From assembly GCA_019119025.1 (NCBI GenBank), contig DWXV01000055.1, positions 1 through 64,000 on the forward strand: 64,000 nt of DNA, in the 5' to 3' direction. The notes under the pieces are model-generated. The model was not told where the DNA came from and ran no database searches. It saw nothing but the letters and a program-made list of their open reading frames with translations. The position numbers were made by a program, and so were the translations under genes. The number at the start of each line of letters is the position of its first letter. Position 1 is the first letter of the stretch. Below are positions 40,892-49,534 of the stretch, piece after piece. The stretch comes from Candidatus Allofournierella excrementigallinarum (lineage in GTDB: Bacteria; Bacillota; Clostridia; Oscillospirales; Ruminococcaceae).

Positions 40892-41464
40892 TTACCGGGT
40901 GCTGACGATACGCTCCATATCGTCCAGCGCCCGCCTTGTGATCGGGTCGATGGTTTTGCCGCAAGCTTCCATCCACTCCACATTGTAGCGCAGGGCCGTG
41001 GCCACCGCCGTGTCCAGGTCCTGCAGGGAAAGCCGGCGCAGCTCCTCCACTTCGGGGTAGCTTCGCTCGGCACTGATCATGTCGCTCAGAAAGATGATCT
41101 TGTCCAGTTGGGTCATGCCGGGCCGTCCGGTGGTGTGATACCGGATGGCGTTTAGCACTTCCCTGTCCTCCACACCCCAGCGGGTCTGGGCCAGGATGGC
41201 CGCGGCCACGCCGTGCCACACCGGGGGCGGGCTGTTTTCAGCGCCGCCTGCTATTATAGCATTTTCCCGTAAAATCTGCAATAATTCCTCTTTCGGCAGC
41301 TCCTTGGCCGCGTCGTGCAGAAGGGCGGCCAGGGCCGCCTTCTCCCTGCTTGCGCCATAGAGGGCCGCCAGTTCCACCGCCTTGTCCCTTACGTTGACGG
41401 TGTGGGTGAAGCGCTTTTGGGAAAGCGCCTTCTTCACCATTTTTTCGGCTTCGCCGCTCGTCAT
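40892..41464 (-). CDS. yqeK: YqeK-family HD hydrolase (diadenosine tetraphosphatase)
   Basis: 190 residues with the HD-domain landmarks RFTHTVNVRDKAVELAALY, ALLHDAAKEL and an AIRYHTTGRPGM-LDKIIFLSDMI stretch. The family is reported to cleave Ap4A symmetrically to two ADP in Firmicutes. The start ATG overlaps the nadD stop as ATGA, so translation is coupled to nadD. A poorly conserved linker (about 70-82) lies in the middle. It is followed by the LCP gene after 16 bp. Confidence 0.94.
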   Translation of the reverse strand: MTSGEAEKMVKKALSQKRFTHTVNVRDKAVELAALYGASREKAALAALLHDAAKELPKEELLQILRENAIIAGGAENSPPPVWHGVAAAILAQTRWGVEDREVLNAIRYHTTGRPGMTQLDKIIFLSDMISAERSYPEVEELRRLSLQDLDTAVATALRYNVEWMEACGKTIDPITRRALDDMERIVSTR

Positions 41465-42084
41465 GTTTTTTGCCGCCTTTCATAGAGATGGTTTTCTTCG
41501 ATCACCCGCCGGGCCGCCCTGGGCACCGCGGAAAGGTCCCGCCGGTGGGCCCGCAGGTCGGTGGAGGCCAGGGGCAGGGCGGGGGCGCCGGTAAAGATCA
41601 CCTTGCCGCCCTCGGCCTCCAGGGCCCGGGCGGCGGCGCGCAAAGCCGGCATGTCCCCTTCTTCCCTGCTCTGGGCCACCAGCACCGTGCGGCGCAAAAG
41701 GTCCTGCCAGTTTCGCCATTCGGTGAAGCTGGTGAGCATGTCGCTGCCCACGCACAGATACACCGCCGCGCCGGGGTATGCTTTTTCCAGCATCTTCACC
41801 GTGTCGATGGTGTAGCTCTTGCCGCCCTGGCGTATCTCCCAGTCGCTGACTTCCAGCGCCGGGAACAGGGGCTTAAAGCACCCGCACATGGCAAGGCGCA
41901 GCGCCGCCGGGGTGGCGCTGGCCGCCTTGTGGGGCGGGATGCAGGCGGGCATCACCACCACCCGCGCGGGCTTTGCCGCCTCGATGGCGCTTTTGAGAAA
42001 GTGCATATGGCCGTTGTGGGGCGGGTCGAAGGTGCCGCCGAACAGCAGCACCCGCTGGGCCGCGGCGCGCTTTTCCCCTTCCAT
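41461..42084 (-). CDS. nadD: Nicotinate-nucleotide adenylyltransferase
   Basis: 207 residues of the nucleotidyltransferase superfamily: LFGGTFDPPHNGHM near the N terminus (the T/HxGH phosphate-binding motif as H-N-G-H), IPPHK, a central V-SDWEIRQGGKSYTIDTVK block, YLCVGSDMLTSF-EWR-W and STDLRAHRR (I/V-S-S/T-x-x-R equivalent). It makes deamido-NAD from nicotinate mononucleotide. The ATG at 42084 follows GAAAGGAG. It lies between yhbY and yqeK, the classic order. Confidence 0.96.
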   Translation of the reverse strand: MEGEKRAAAQRVLLFGGTFDPPHNGHMHFLKSAIEAAKPARVVVMPACIPPHKAASATPAALRLAMCGCFKPLFPALEVSDWEIRQGGKSYTIDTVKMLEKAYPGAAVYLCVGSDMLTSFTEWRNWQDLLRRTVLVAQSREEGDMPALRAAARALEAEGGKVIFTGAPALPLASTDLRAHRRDLSAVPRAARRVIEENHLYERRQKT

Positions 42085-42113
42085 GGCAGGTGCTCCTTTC
42101 GGGTATGCGGGGG

Positions 42114-42410
42114 TCATTTCAAAAGGTCGTCGAAGCGGCTCTCCTTCTTCTTTTTGAGAAAGAGCACGAACCTGGAGCCGATGACCTGCACCACCTCGGC
42201 GCCGGTCTTTTCGGCCAGCAGCCCGGCGGCCTCGTGGGCGGAGTAGGCGCTGGTCTCCAGTACCTTCATCTTGATGAGTTCCCGGGCGGCCAGGCAGTCG
42301 GCGGCGGACTTGACGAGGGCCTCGTCGATCTCGCCCTTGCCCACCTGGAACACCGGGTCCAGGCCGTTGGCGGCCTTGCGCAGCGCGGCGCGCTGTTTGC
42401 TTGTGAGCAT
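42114..42410 (-). CDS. yhbY: YhbY-type RNA-binding ribosome assembly protein
   Basis: 98 residues, a single CRM (YhbY) domain: LTSKQRAALRKAANGLDPVFQVGKG at the start with the conserved G-K-G RNA loop, ALVKSAADCLAARELIKMKVL, and GAEVVQVIGSRFVLF with the C-terminal arginine. It is associated with pre-50S subunits. GGAGGAAAT precedes the ATG. In the Firmicutes pattern it lies between the rdgB and nadD genes, as here. Confidence 0.95.
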   Translation of the reverse strand: MLTSKQRAALRKAANGLDPVFQVGKGEIDEALVKSAADCLAARELIKMKVLETSAYSAHEAAGLLAEKTGAEVVQVIGSRFVLFLKKKKESRFDDLLK

Positions 42411-42440
42411 AGAAAAATTTCCTCCGTTGTGTTTTTGTTT

Positions 42441-43172
42441 TCAGCGCAGGGTGCGGGTGAGGCGGTCGCCGTCCCGCTTATAGTCCTGTTCAAAGCCCAA
42501 GGACCCCTCGATGGCGGTGATGGGCGCGCCCGCGCCCTCCCCCGCCGCCAGGAAAGCGGGCAGCTCTTTGTCCAGTTTTGCCATGGCCACGCCCCGGTGG
42601 CTGATGGCGTCCTTCTCCCAGTCTTCCAGCTGGGCGTAGCTGCGGCCCCCGGCGTTGGGGGCCTTGCCGCCCCCCGCAAGGCCCACCTCGTCGGGGATGA
42701 ACAGCGGGTCGTAGCCGAAGCCGTTCGACCCGGCCCGCTCGAATCCCACCCGGCCCGGGCACTCGCCCAGCACCGTCAGCTGGCGTCCGCCGGGCAGGTA
42801 AAAGCACACCGCGCTGACGAACTTTGCCGTGCGGCGGCCCTCCTCCACGCCGGAAAGGGCGGCCAGCAGCTTGTCGTTGTTGGCCTCGTCGTCGCCGTGG
42901 CGGCCGCAGTAGCGGGCGGAATAGACCCCCGGCGCGCCGTCCAGCGCGTCCACCGCAAGGCCGGAGTCATCGGCCAGGGTGGGCAGGCCGGCGGCTTCGC
43001 AGATGGCCCTGGCCTTGATGCGGGCGTTTTCGGCAAAGGTGGCGCCGGTCTCCTCCGGCTCCAGCGTGATGCCCAGCTCCTTCTGGCTTTTGACCGTGTG
43101 GCCCTGGGCCTCCAGGATGCGGCGGATCTCCTTGAGTTTTCCGGCGTTGCCGGTGGCGGCGCAGATAAGCAT
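42441..43172 (-). CDS. rdgB: XTP/dITP diphosphatase
   Basis: 243 residues of the Ham1/RdgB family, which removes non-canonical purine nucleoside triphosphates. Landmarks are ATGNAGKLKEI at the N terminus, TGATFAENA-IKA, LADDSGL-VDAL-GAPGVYSARY and GFGYDPLF, then SHRGVA. It is about 40 residues longer than the usual 200, through an insertion near GKAPNAGGRSYAQLEDWEKD and a C-terminal extension. GGAGAAACG precedes the ATG. It lies 16 bp after ftsY. Confidence 0.96.
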   Translation of the reverse strand: MLICAATGNAGKLKEIRRILEAQGHTVKSQKELGITLEPEETGATFAENARIKARAICEAAGLPTLADDSGLAVDALDGAPGVYSARYCGRHGDDEANNDKLLAALSGVEEGRRTAKFVSAVCFYLPGGRQLTVLGECPGRVGFERAGSNGFGYDPLFIPDEVGLAGGGKAPNAGGRSYAQLEDWEKDAISHRGVAMAKLDKELPAFLAAGEGAGAPITAIEGSLGFEQDYKRDGDRLTRTLR

Positions 43173-43188
43173 GTCGTTTCTCCTTTTT

Positions 43189-44106
43189 TCAGTGCTCCGC
43201 GAAGAGAGCGTCGGTGAAATCCTCGGCGGAAAACTCCATCAGGTCGTCCATGCCCTCGCCCACGCCCACAAAGCGCACCGGCAGACCCAGCTTCTGCTTG
43301 ACGCTGATGACCGAGCCGCCCTTGGCGGTGCCGTCCAGCTTTGTGAGGATGATGCCGCTGGCACCGGCGGCCTCGATGAACTGGGCGGCCTGGCTGATGG
43401 CGTTCTGGCCGGTGATGGCGTCCAGCACCAGGAGGGTCTCCACGCTGGCACAGGGGCAGGCCTTCTCCACGCTGCGGCGAATTTTTGCCAGCTCCGCCAT
43501 CAGGTTGTGCTTGGTGTGCAGGCGGCCCGCGGTGTCGCAGATGACGATGTCCACCCCTTTGGCGGCGGCGGACTGCACCGCGTCGAACACCACGGCGGCG
43601 GGGTCGGCCCCTTCGCCGTGGCGCACCACCGGCACGCCCACCCGGCCGGCCCAGATGGCAAGCTGCTCGGCGGCGGCGGCGCGGAAGGTGTCGCCCGCGG
43701 CCAGCAGCACGCTTTTGCCCTGGCCCTTGTAGAGCCGGGCCAGCTTTGCGATGCTGGTGGTCTTGCCCACGCCGTTGACCCCGATGACCATGATGACCGC
43801 CGGGCGGCCGGAGAGGTCCATCGGGCCGTCCGCCCGAAGTTCTTCCACGATGATGGATTTCAGGGCTTCCAGCGCTTCGGCGGCGGTCTTGATGTGCTCG
43901 CTGCGCACCCGCTGGCGCAAAGCGGCCACCAGCCGGCCGGCCTCGTCGGCGCCCGCGTCCGCCAGGATGAGCTGGTCCTCCAGGTCGTCGTAGAAGGAGT
44001 CGTCGATGCTGCCGGCGTTCATCATGTCCAGGATGCCGGCGAAAAAGCCCTTGCGGGTCTTGGCAAGGCCCTCGTCCAGTTTCTCTTTGCGGCTGAAAAA
44101 TCCCAT
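43189..44106 (-). CDS. ftsY: Signal recognition particle receptor FtsY
   Basis: 305 residues, the compact NG-domain form without the long acidic A region of E. coli. The N domain (about 1-95) is followed by the GTPase G domain: VIGVNGVGKTTSIAKLA (G1), AAGDTFRAAAAEQL (G2), ICDTAGRLHTKHNLM (G3), TKLDGTAKGG (G4) and the closing VGVGEGMDDLMEFSAEDFTDALF. It docks ribosomes carrying membrane proteins to SecYEG. GAGGGAAC precedes the ATG at 44106. It lies 114 bp after smc on the same strand, the order common in Firmicutes. Confidence 0.97.
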   Translation of the reverse strand: MGFFSRKEKLDEGLAKTRKGFFAGILDMMNAGSIDDSFYDDLEDQLILADAGADEAGRLVAALRQRVRSEHIKTAAEALEALKSIIVEELRADGPMDLSGRPAVIMVIGVNGVGKTTSIAKLARLYKGQGKSVLLAAGDTFRAAAAEQLAIWAGRVGVPVVRHGEGADPAAVVFDAVQSAAAKGVDIVICDTAGRLHTKHNLMAELAKIRRSVEKACPCASVETLLVLDAITGQNAISQAAQFIEAAGASGIILTKLDGTAKGGSVISVKQKLGLPVRFVGVGEGMDDLMEFSAEDFTDALFAEH

Positions 44107-44220
44107 GGTCTGTTCCCTCGTTTTCTGGTTTTCCCGCCGCAGAGGGCGGGGCGTACTGTAAGTATATACGGCCGAAAAGCGGCGAATGTTGCAAAACCCG
44201 CCGGTTTTCACACCTTTTCC

Positions 44221-47200
44221 TCAGGACACCAGCGAAGCGTCCACCTCGTCCAGGTCAAGGCGCAAAAGTTTCGACACGCCGTCCTCCTGCATGGTGACGC
44301 CGTAGAGCACGTCCGCGGCCTCCATGGTGCCCCGGCGGTGGGTGATGACGATGAACTGGGTGGCATCGCAGATGCGCTGGAGGTACTGGGCGTAGCGCAC
44401 CACGTTCACGTCGTCCAGGGCGGCTTCGATCTCGTCCAGGATGCAGAAGGGGGCGGGGTTCACCGCCAGGATGGCAAAGTAGATGCTGATGGCCACCAGC
44501 GCCTGCTCGCCGCCCGAAAGGGCGGACAGGTTCTTGATGACCTTGCCCGGCGGGGCCACCTGGATGTCGATGCCGCTTTCCAGCACGTTCTCCGGGTCGG
44601 CCAGGGACAGGCTGGCCGACCCGCCGCCGAAGAGGGCGTTGAAGATGCGCCCGAAGTGGCCGTTGATCTGGCCAAAACTCTCGGTGAAGATGGCCTTCAT
44701 CTCGCCGGAAAGCTCGTTTATCATCCGTGTCAGCTCGGCCTTGCTCTTTTCCACGTCCCGCACCTGGGCGCGCAGGGTCTCGTAGCGGGCGCTGACCTCT
44801 TTGTATTCCTCGATGGCGGCCACGTTCACATTGCCCAGCGACCGTATCTTGCCCCGCACCTCGCCCACCTGGCGGCGCAGCTCGGCGGCCGAGTCGAACT
44901 CCACGCAGATGCTTTGCGCGTCGGTCATGGTGAGCTGGTATTCCTCCCAGAGTTTCGCGATGGTCTGGTCGTACTCCACCTCGGCGGCGGCCTTGCGCTC
45001 GGCAAGGCGGGCCATCTCCTGGCTCATCTTTTCCCGCTGGTCGGTGATGGCGCGCACCTTCTGGGCCTTCCGGGCCGCCTCGCCCTCCTTTTCCATGCGG
45101 CGGGCGCTGGCGGCGGCGATCTTCGCCTCCTGTTCGGCAATGCGGCCGGCGGCCTCCTCTTTCTGCAGGCGCACCGCGGCCATCTTTTCCTCGTTCCCGG
45201 CGTTCAGCGCCTCAAGGCGGGCGATGCCCGCCTTGAGGGCCTTGTCCCGTTCCTCGCTTTCGCCCGAGCGGCTGGCCAGGGTCTCCAGCGCGGCGGCGTG
45301 GAGGTCCTTGTCCTTGCCGGCCTCCAGCCGCTGCATCCGCACGGCGCTAAGCTCGTCGGACAGGCGGGCGCGGGTGGCGAGAAAGCTGTCGTCGCTGCCG
45401 GCCAGCTGGGCCAGTTCTTTTTCAAGAGCCGCGATCTCGCCGGCCAGCTTTTGCTGCTGGGCGGCGGCGGCCTGCCCTTCTGCCTCGTCCTTTGCCTTCT
45501 GGGCGGCGAGGGTGCCGGCCTCGGCGGCGGAAAGTTCGGCGGCGGCTTCGGCCTGGCTGAGGGCCGTCTCGATGCGGCGGGCCTCGGCCTCGGCGCGGAT
45601 CTTATCGCCCCCGGCGGTGATGGCCTCGCTGGCGGCGGCGGTGAGCTGGGCGTTCAGCGCGTCCACCTCCGCCTTCCACTTGTCGGTGGCTTCGGCGGCG
45701 GCGTCCTGCTTTTTCTCCAGGTCCGCCACCTTCTTTTTCAACTCCTCCATCTCCTGGCGGCGGCTGAACAGGCCCGCCGAGCGGCTGGTGGAGCCGCCGG
45801 TGAAGGAACCGCCGGCGTTGATGACCTGGCCGTCCACCGTGACCACGCGATTGCGCCAGTCAAGGCTGCGGGCCACGCGGGAGGCCTCGTTGATCTCGTC
45901 CACCACGATGATGCGGCCCAGAAGATTCGCCACGATGTTGTCGTATTTCGCGTCGCACTTTACCAAATCCGCCGCCACCCGGGCAGAGCCGGAAAGGCGG
46001 GAGGAGTCCATCCGGGCGCCCTTGACGGTGTCCAGCGGCAGGAAGGTGGCGCGGCCGGCCTTTTCGTCCCGCAAAAAGGCGATGGCGGCCTTGGCGGCGG
46101 CCTCGCCGTCCACCACGATGTTCTGCAACGCAAAGCCGAGGGCCGTTTCGATGGCCAGTTCGTAGCCGGGCTGCACGGTGAGCAGGCCGCTCACGGTGCC
46201 CAGAATGCCCCGCAGGCGGCGGCCCTGGGCGGCGCGCATCACGGCCTTGACGCTCTGCTGGTAGCCGTCCATGTTGCGCTCAAGATCCCCCAGCACCTGC
46301 AGGCGCTGGGTGGCGGCCTCCCGCTGGCGGGTAATTTGCTGCTCGGCGGCGTCCGCCTCGTCCAGCTGTTTTGTGCGGCTGGCCAGCTTCATCGAAAGGC
46401 CCTTCTGCACGTTTTCCAGCCGGGCGAGGGTGTCATTCACCGCGGCAAGGTAGGCCGCGGTGTCCGCCTGCTCGGCTTTCAAGGCCTTCAGCGCCTCGGC
46501 GTTTTTCTCTTTTTCAGCGGCGATCGCGTTCAAACGCTCGGCGGCGGCCGCCGCGCTGGAGGCGCAGGAGGCGGCCCGCACCCTGGCGTCGGTCTGGCGG
46601 GCGGTGAGCTGGGCCAGCAGGCCGGTCACCGCGCCCCGGCGCTCGCCGGTGGCGGCGTTTTCCGCCTGGATGGCCTGCAATTGTTCCTCCCGCCGGGCGG
46701 CCTCGGCCTCCAGTTCGGCCATTTTGGCTTCCAGTTCCTCGATGGCCTTCTGATGGCCGGCGATTTCGGCGGCGATGCCTTCCTTGCCCGCGCCCGCGGC
46801 CTCGATTTCCTCTTTAAAAGAAGCGATGGAGGCGTTGTTGTGGTCGATGTCGTTCTGCAGAACGGCCAGGCGGCTGTCGCTGCCCGCCTGCTCCTCGGTG
46901 ATGGCGCGGATGGCGGCGTTGCACCGCTCCACCTCCACCATCAGCCGCTGCATCTCCGCCTGGACCTGTTCGGTCTCGGCGTCGATGGCCTCGATCTCAG
47001 CGCACAAAGCGTCGTAGTCCGCCTGGGCGGTCTCGTACTGGCGCTGCTGGGTGCGCACCGTCTCCTTGGCGCGGCGCACGCCGTCCACCCAGAGGGTGAC
47101 CTCCAGTTCCTTTCGCTTTTCACTCAGCTCCAAAAACCGGGCGGCTTTTTTGCTCTCCTTTTCCAGGGGGCCCACCCGGCTTTCCAGCTCGCCCAGGATG

Positions 47201-47781
47201 TCCCGCAGGCGGGAAAGGTTGTCCTCCGCGCCCGCCAGCCGGCGCTCGGCCTCGTTTTTGCGGTAGCGGTATTTGGCGATGCCGCTGGCTTCCTCAAAAA
47301 TTTCCCGGCGCTCGGCGCTTTTCGCGCCCACGATCTCGGCGATGCGGCCCTGGCCGATGATGGAGTAGCCGTCGCGGCCAAGGCCCGTGTCGAGAAACAG
47401 CTCGTACACGTCCTTTAAGCGCACGTTCTGGCCGTTGATGGAGTATTCGCTCTCGCCGGAGCGGTAGTATTTGCGGCCGATGACCACCTCGTCGGCGTCC
47501 ACTTCCAGCCGGCGGTCGGAGTTGTCCAGCGTGAGGTTGACCATGGCGTAGCCCATGGCGCTGCGCAGCTGGGTGCCGCCGAAGATGACGTCCTCCATCT
47601 TGCCCGCGCCCCGCAGCTGCTTGGAGCTGGTCTCGCCCAGCACCCAGCGGATGGCGTCGGAGATATTGCTCTTGCCCGACCCGTTGGGCCCCACCACGGC
47701 GGTGATGCCCTGGTCGAACTTGACGCGGGTGCGGTCGGGGAAGCTCTTGAACCCCTGTATCTCCAGTTCTTTCAGTACCAT
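44221..47781 (-). CDS. smc: Chromosome condensation ATPase SMC
   Basis: 1186 residues, full length. The head carries Walker A in VVGPNGSGKSNI (about 32-40). Two long coiled-coil arms rich in Glu, Ala and Lys (about 170-500 and 670-1020) flank the hinge (about 515-660). The C-terminal head part holds the signature LSGGEQALVAI and Walker B CILDEIEAALDD. SMC works with ScpA/B to fold and separate chromosomes. GGGAG precedes the ATG. It follows rnc after 18 bp and precedes ftsY, the same rnc-smc-ftsY order as Bacillus. Confidence 0.98.
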   Translation of the reverse strand: MVLKELEIQGFKSFPDRTRVKFDQGITAVVGPNGSGKSNISDAIRWVLGETSSKQLRGAGKMEDVIFGGTQLRSAMGYAMVNLTLDNSDRRLEVDADEVVIGRKYYRSGESEYSINGQNVRLKDVYELFLDTGLGRDGYSIIGQGRIAEIVGAKSAERREIFEEASGIAKYRYRKNEAERRLAGAEDNLSRLRDILGELESRVGPLEKESKKAARFLELSEKRKELEVTLWVDGVRRAKETVRTQQRQYETAQADYDALCAEIEAIDAETEQVQAEMQRLMVEVERCNAAIRAITEEQAGSDSRLAVLQNDIDHNNASIASFKEEIEAAGAGKEGIAAEIAGHQKAIEELEAKMAELEAEAARREEQLQAIQAENAATGERRGAVTGLLAQLTARQTDARVRAASCASSAAAAAERLNAIAAEKEKNAEALKALKAEQADTAAYLAAVNDTLARLENVQKGLSMKLASRTKQLDEADAAEQQITRQREAATQRLQVLGDLERNMDGYQQSVKAVMRAAQGRRLRGILGTVSGLLTVQPGYELAIETALGFALQNIVVDGEAAAKAAIAFLRDEKAGRATFLPLDTVKGARMDSSRLSGSARVAADLVKCDAKYDNIVANLLGRIIVVDEINEASRVARSLDWRNRVVTVDGQVINAGGSFTGGSTSRSAGLFSRRQEMEELKKKVADLEKKQDAAAEATDKWKAEVDALNAQLTAAASEAITAGGDKIRAEAEARRIETALSQAEAAAELSAAEAGTLAAQKAKDEAEGQAAAAQQQKLAGEIAALEKELAQLAGSDDSFLATRARLSDELSAVRMQRLEAGKDKDLHAAALETLASRSGESEERDKALKAGIARLEALNAGNEEKMAAVRLQKEEAAGRIAEQEAKIAAASARRMEKEGEAARKAQKVRAITDQREKMSQEMARLAERKAAAEVEYDQTIAKLWEEYQLTMTDAQSICVEFDSAAELRRQVGEVRGKIRSLGNVNVAAIEEYKEVSARYETLRAQVRDVEKSKAELTRMINELSGEMKAIFTESFGQINGHFGRIFNALFGGGSASLSLADPENVLESGIDIQVAPPGKVIKNLSALSGGEQALVAISIYFAILAVNPAPFCILDEIEAALDDVNVVRYAQYLQRICDATQFIVITHRRGTMEAADVLYGVTMQEDGVSKLLRLDLDEVDASLVS

Positions 47782-47799
47782 TGCGTTGCTCCCAAAGCG

Positions 47800-48465
47800 T
47801 TATTTCACCAGGCCCATCAGCTCGAGGGCCTGCCGGGCGGCCGCCTGCTCGGCGGCCTTTTTGCTGTGCCCCTCGCCCCGGCCGATGAGGTTGGAGTTGA
47901 GGTACACCGCCATTTTGAAGTGTTTGTCATGGTCGGGTCCGGTCTGGCCTTCCAGCTCGTAGCGCAGGCGCTCCTCGGGGTTCTGCTGGATGACCTCCTG
48001 CAGCTGGGTCTTGTAGTCGGCTTCGGCGGCCTTGCCCTCGGTGAGGAAGGGCAGGATGAAGGCGCGGGCCGCCTCCATGCCGCCGTCGAGATACAAGGCG
48101 GCGATGAGGGCCTCGAAGGCGTCGGACACGACGCTGGGCCGCGTGCGCCCGCCGCCCCGCTCCTCGCCCCGGCCCAGGCGCAGATAGCGGCCAAGGTCGA
48201 TCTCCTGGGCGAACTGGAACAGGGCGCTCTCGCACACGAGGCTGGCCCGGGCTTTGGTGAGTTCCCCTTCCGGGCGGTCGGTCCAGTGGTGGAACAGGTA
48301 ATCCGCCACCACGATGGAAAGCACGCTGTCGCCTAAGAATTCCAGCCGCTCGTTGTGCTTCACGCGGCCCCTGGCCTCGTTGGCGAAGCTGGTGTGGGTG
48401 AGGGCGGTCTCCAGAAGGGAGGGGTTTTTGAAGGTGTAACCGATGACGGTCTCCAGTTGATGCAT
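47800..48465 (-). CDS. rnc: Ribonuclease III
   Basis: 221 residues. The endonuclease domain has NERLEFLGDSVLSIVVADYLF, the signature with catalytic Glu and Asp, and SDAFEALIAALYLDGGM with the second metal-binding acidic pair. The double-stranded RNA-binding domain lies in about residues 153-220, ending in G-GHSKKAAEQAAARQAL. It processes rRNA precursors and cleaves duplex mRNA. AGGAGG precedes the ATG. It follows plsX after 22 bp; the acpP and fab genes that often lie between plsX and rnc are absent. Confidence 0.97.
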   Translation of the reverse strand: MHQLETVIGYTFKNPSLLETALTHTSFANEARGRVKHNERLEFLGDSVLSIVVADYLFHHWTDRPEGELTKARASLVCESALFQFAQEIDLGRYLRLGRGEERGGGRTRPSVVSDAFEALIAALYLDGGMEAARAFILPFLTEGKAAEADYKTQLQEVIQQNPEERLRYELEGQTGPDHDKHFKMAVYLNSNLIGRGEGHSKKAAEQAAARQALELMGLVK

Positions 48466-48487
48466 GGAAAAGCGCCTCCTGTATGGG

Positions 48488-49501
48488 TCAGTTGCCGGCT
48501 TCGGTATCGGCCAGGTTGGCGAGGCTTTCGGCCATCACGCCGCACAGGTCGTTCTCCACGCAGGCCTTAGCCTGGCGGATGGCGTTCTGGATGGCCCGGG
48601 CATTGGAAGAACCGTGGGCCTTGATGACCGGGCGGCGGGTGCCCAGCAGGGGCGCGCCGCCGTACTCGTCGGCATCCATGCTCTTTTTGAAGTCGGCCAC
48701 GCCGCCCTTCAAGAGCAGGTAACCCACCTTGGTGCCCAGGCTCTTTTTGAACATTTCCTTCAGTTTGGAGCCGAAGTACTTGGCAAGGCCCTCGGTGAGT
48801 TTTAAGACCACATTGCCGGTGAAGCCGTCGGCCACCACCACGTCCGCGGCGCCGGCGGGGATGTCCCGGGGCTCGATGTTGCCCACAAAGTGGATGGCCT
48901 TGTTGTGTTTCAGCAGCTGATGGGCCTCCACATAGACGGGGGTGCCCTTGGACTCCTCGGCGCCGTTGTTCACCAGCGCCACCCGGGGCTGTTCCAGGCC
49001 CATGACCTTGTTCATGTAGACGCTGCCCATCACGCCGAAGGCCTCCAGCATGGAGGCGCGGCATTCCACATTGGCGCCGCAGTCCAGCAGCAGAAAGGGC
49101 GTTTTGCCGGGGATGACGGTGGCCAGCGCCGGGCGCTTGACCCCCTTCACCGTGCGCACGATGAGGCTTGCGCCCACGTGCAGCGCGCCGGTGGAGCCGG
49201 CGCTAACAAAGGCGTCGCCCTTGCCCTCGGCCAGCATCCGCAGGCCCACCACCATGCTGGAATCCTTCTTGGAGCGCACGGCCCTGGCGGGCTCGTCGCA
49301 CATCTCGATGACCTCGGTGGCGTTCACGATCTCGATGTTCTTCATCTCGATGGCGTTTTCTTTTACGCAGGCGGCGATCTTTTCCGCGTCGCCCACGGCC
49401 AGAATTTCCACATCGGGCCAGGCGGCGGTGGCCGCGGCAGCGCCCTTCAGGATCTCGGCGGGGGCGTTGTCGCCGCCCATGGCGTCCAGAATGATCTTCA
49501 T
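48488..49501 (-). CDS. plsX: Phosphate acyltransferase PlsX
   Basis: 337 residues of the phosphotransacetylase-like PlsX family. It converts acyl-ACP into acyl-phosphate, the first step of phospholipid synthesis in most bacteria. Landmarks are MKIILDAMGGDNAPAEILKGA, SAGSTGAL, P-VALVNNGAEESKG, VGNIEPRDIPAGAADVVVADGFTGNVVLK and the C-terminal GGAPLLGTRRPVIKAHGSSNARAI. AAAGGGTG precedes the ATG. It lies 33 bp after trmFO and 22 bp before rnc. Confidence 0.97.
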   Translation of the reverse strand: MKIILDAMGGDNAPAEILKGAAAATAAWPDVEILAVGDAEKIAACVKENAIEMKNIEIVNATEVIEMCDEPARAVRSKKDSSMVVGLRMLAEGKGDAFVSAGSTGALHVGASLIVRTVKGVKRPALATVIPGKTPFLLLDCGANVECRASMLEAFGVMGSVYMNKVMGLEQPRVALVNNGAEESKGTPVYVEAHQLLKHNKAIHFVGNIEPRDIPAGAADVVVADGFTGNVVLKLTEGLAKYFGSKLKEMFKKSLGTKVGYLLLKGGVADFKKSMDADEYGGAPLLGTRRPVIKAHGSSNARAIQNAIRQAKACVENDLCGVMAESLANLADTEAGN

Positions 49502-49534
49502 GGCAGTTACACCCTTTCCTTGTTGTTCTGTGTG

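Noticed and set aside
42979-47418. 1479-codon plus-strand open frame opposite smc
   Set aside because: Low-complexity Gly/Ala/His/Val translation without domain, no ribosome site; it is a shadow of the high-GC smc gene on the other strand.
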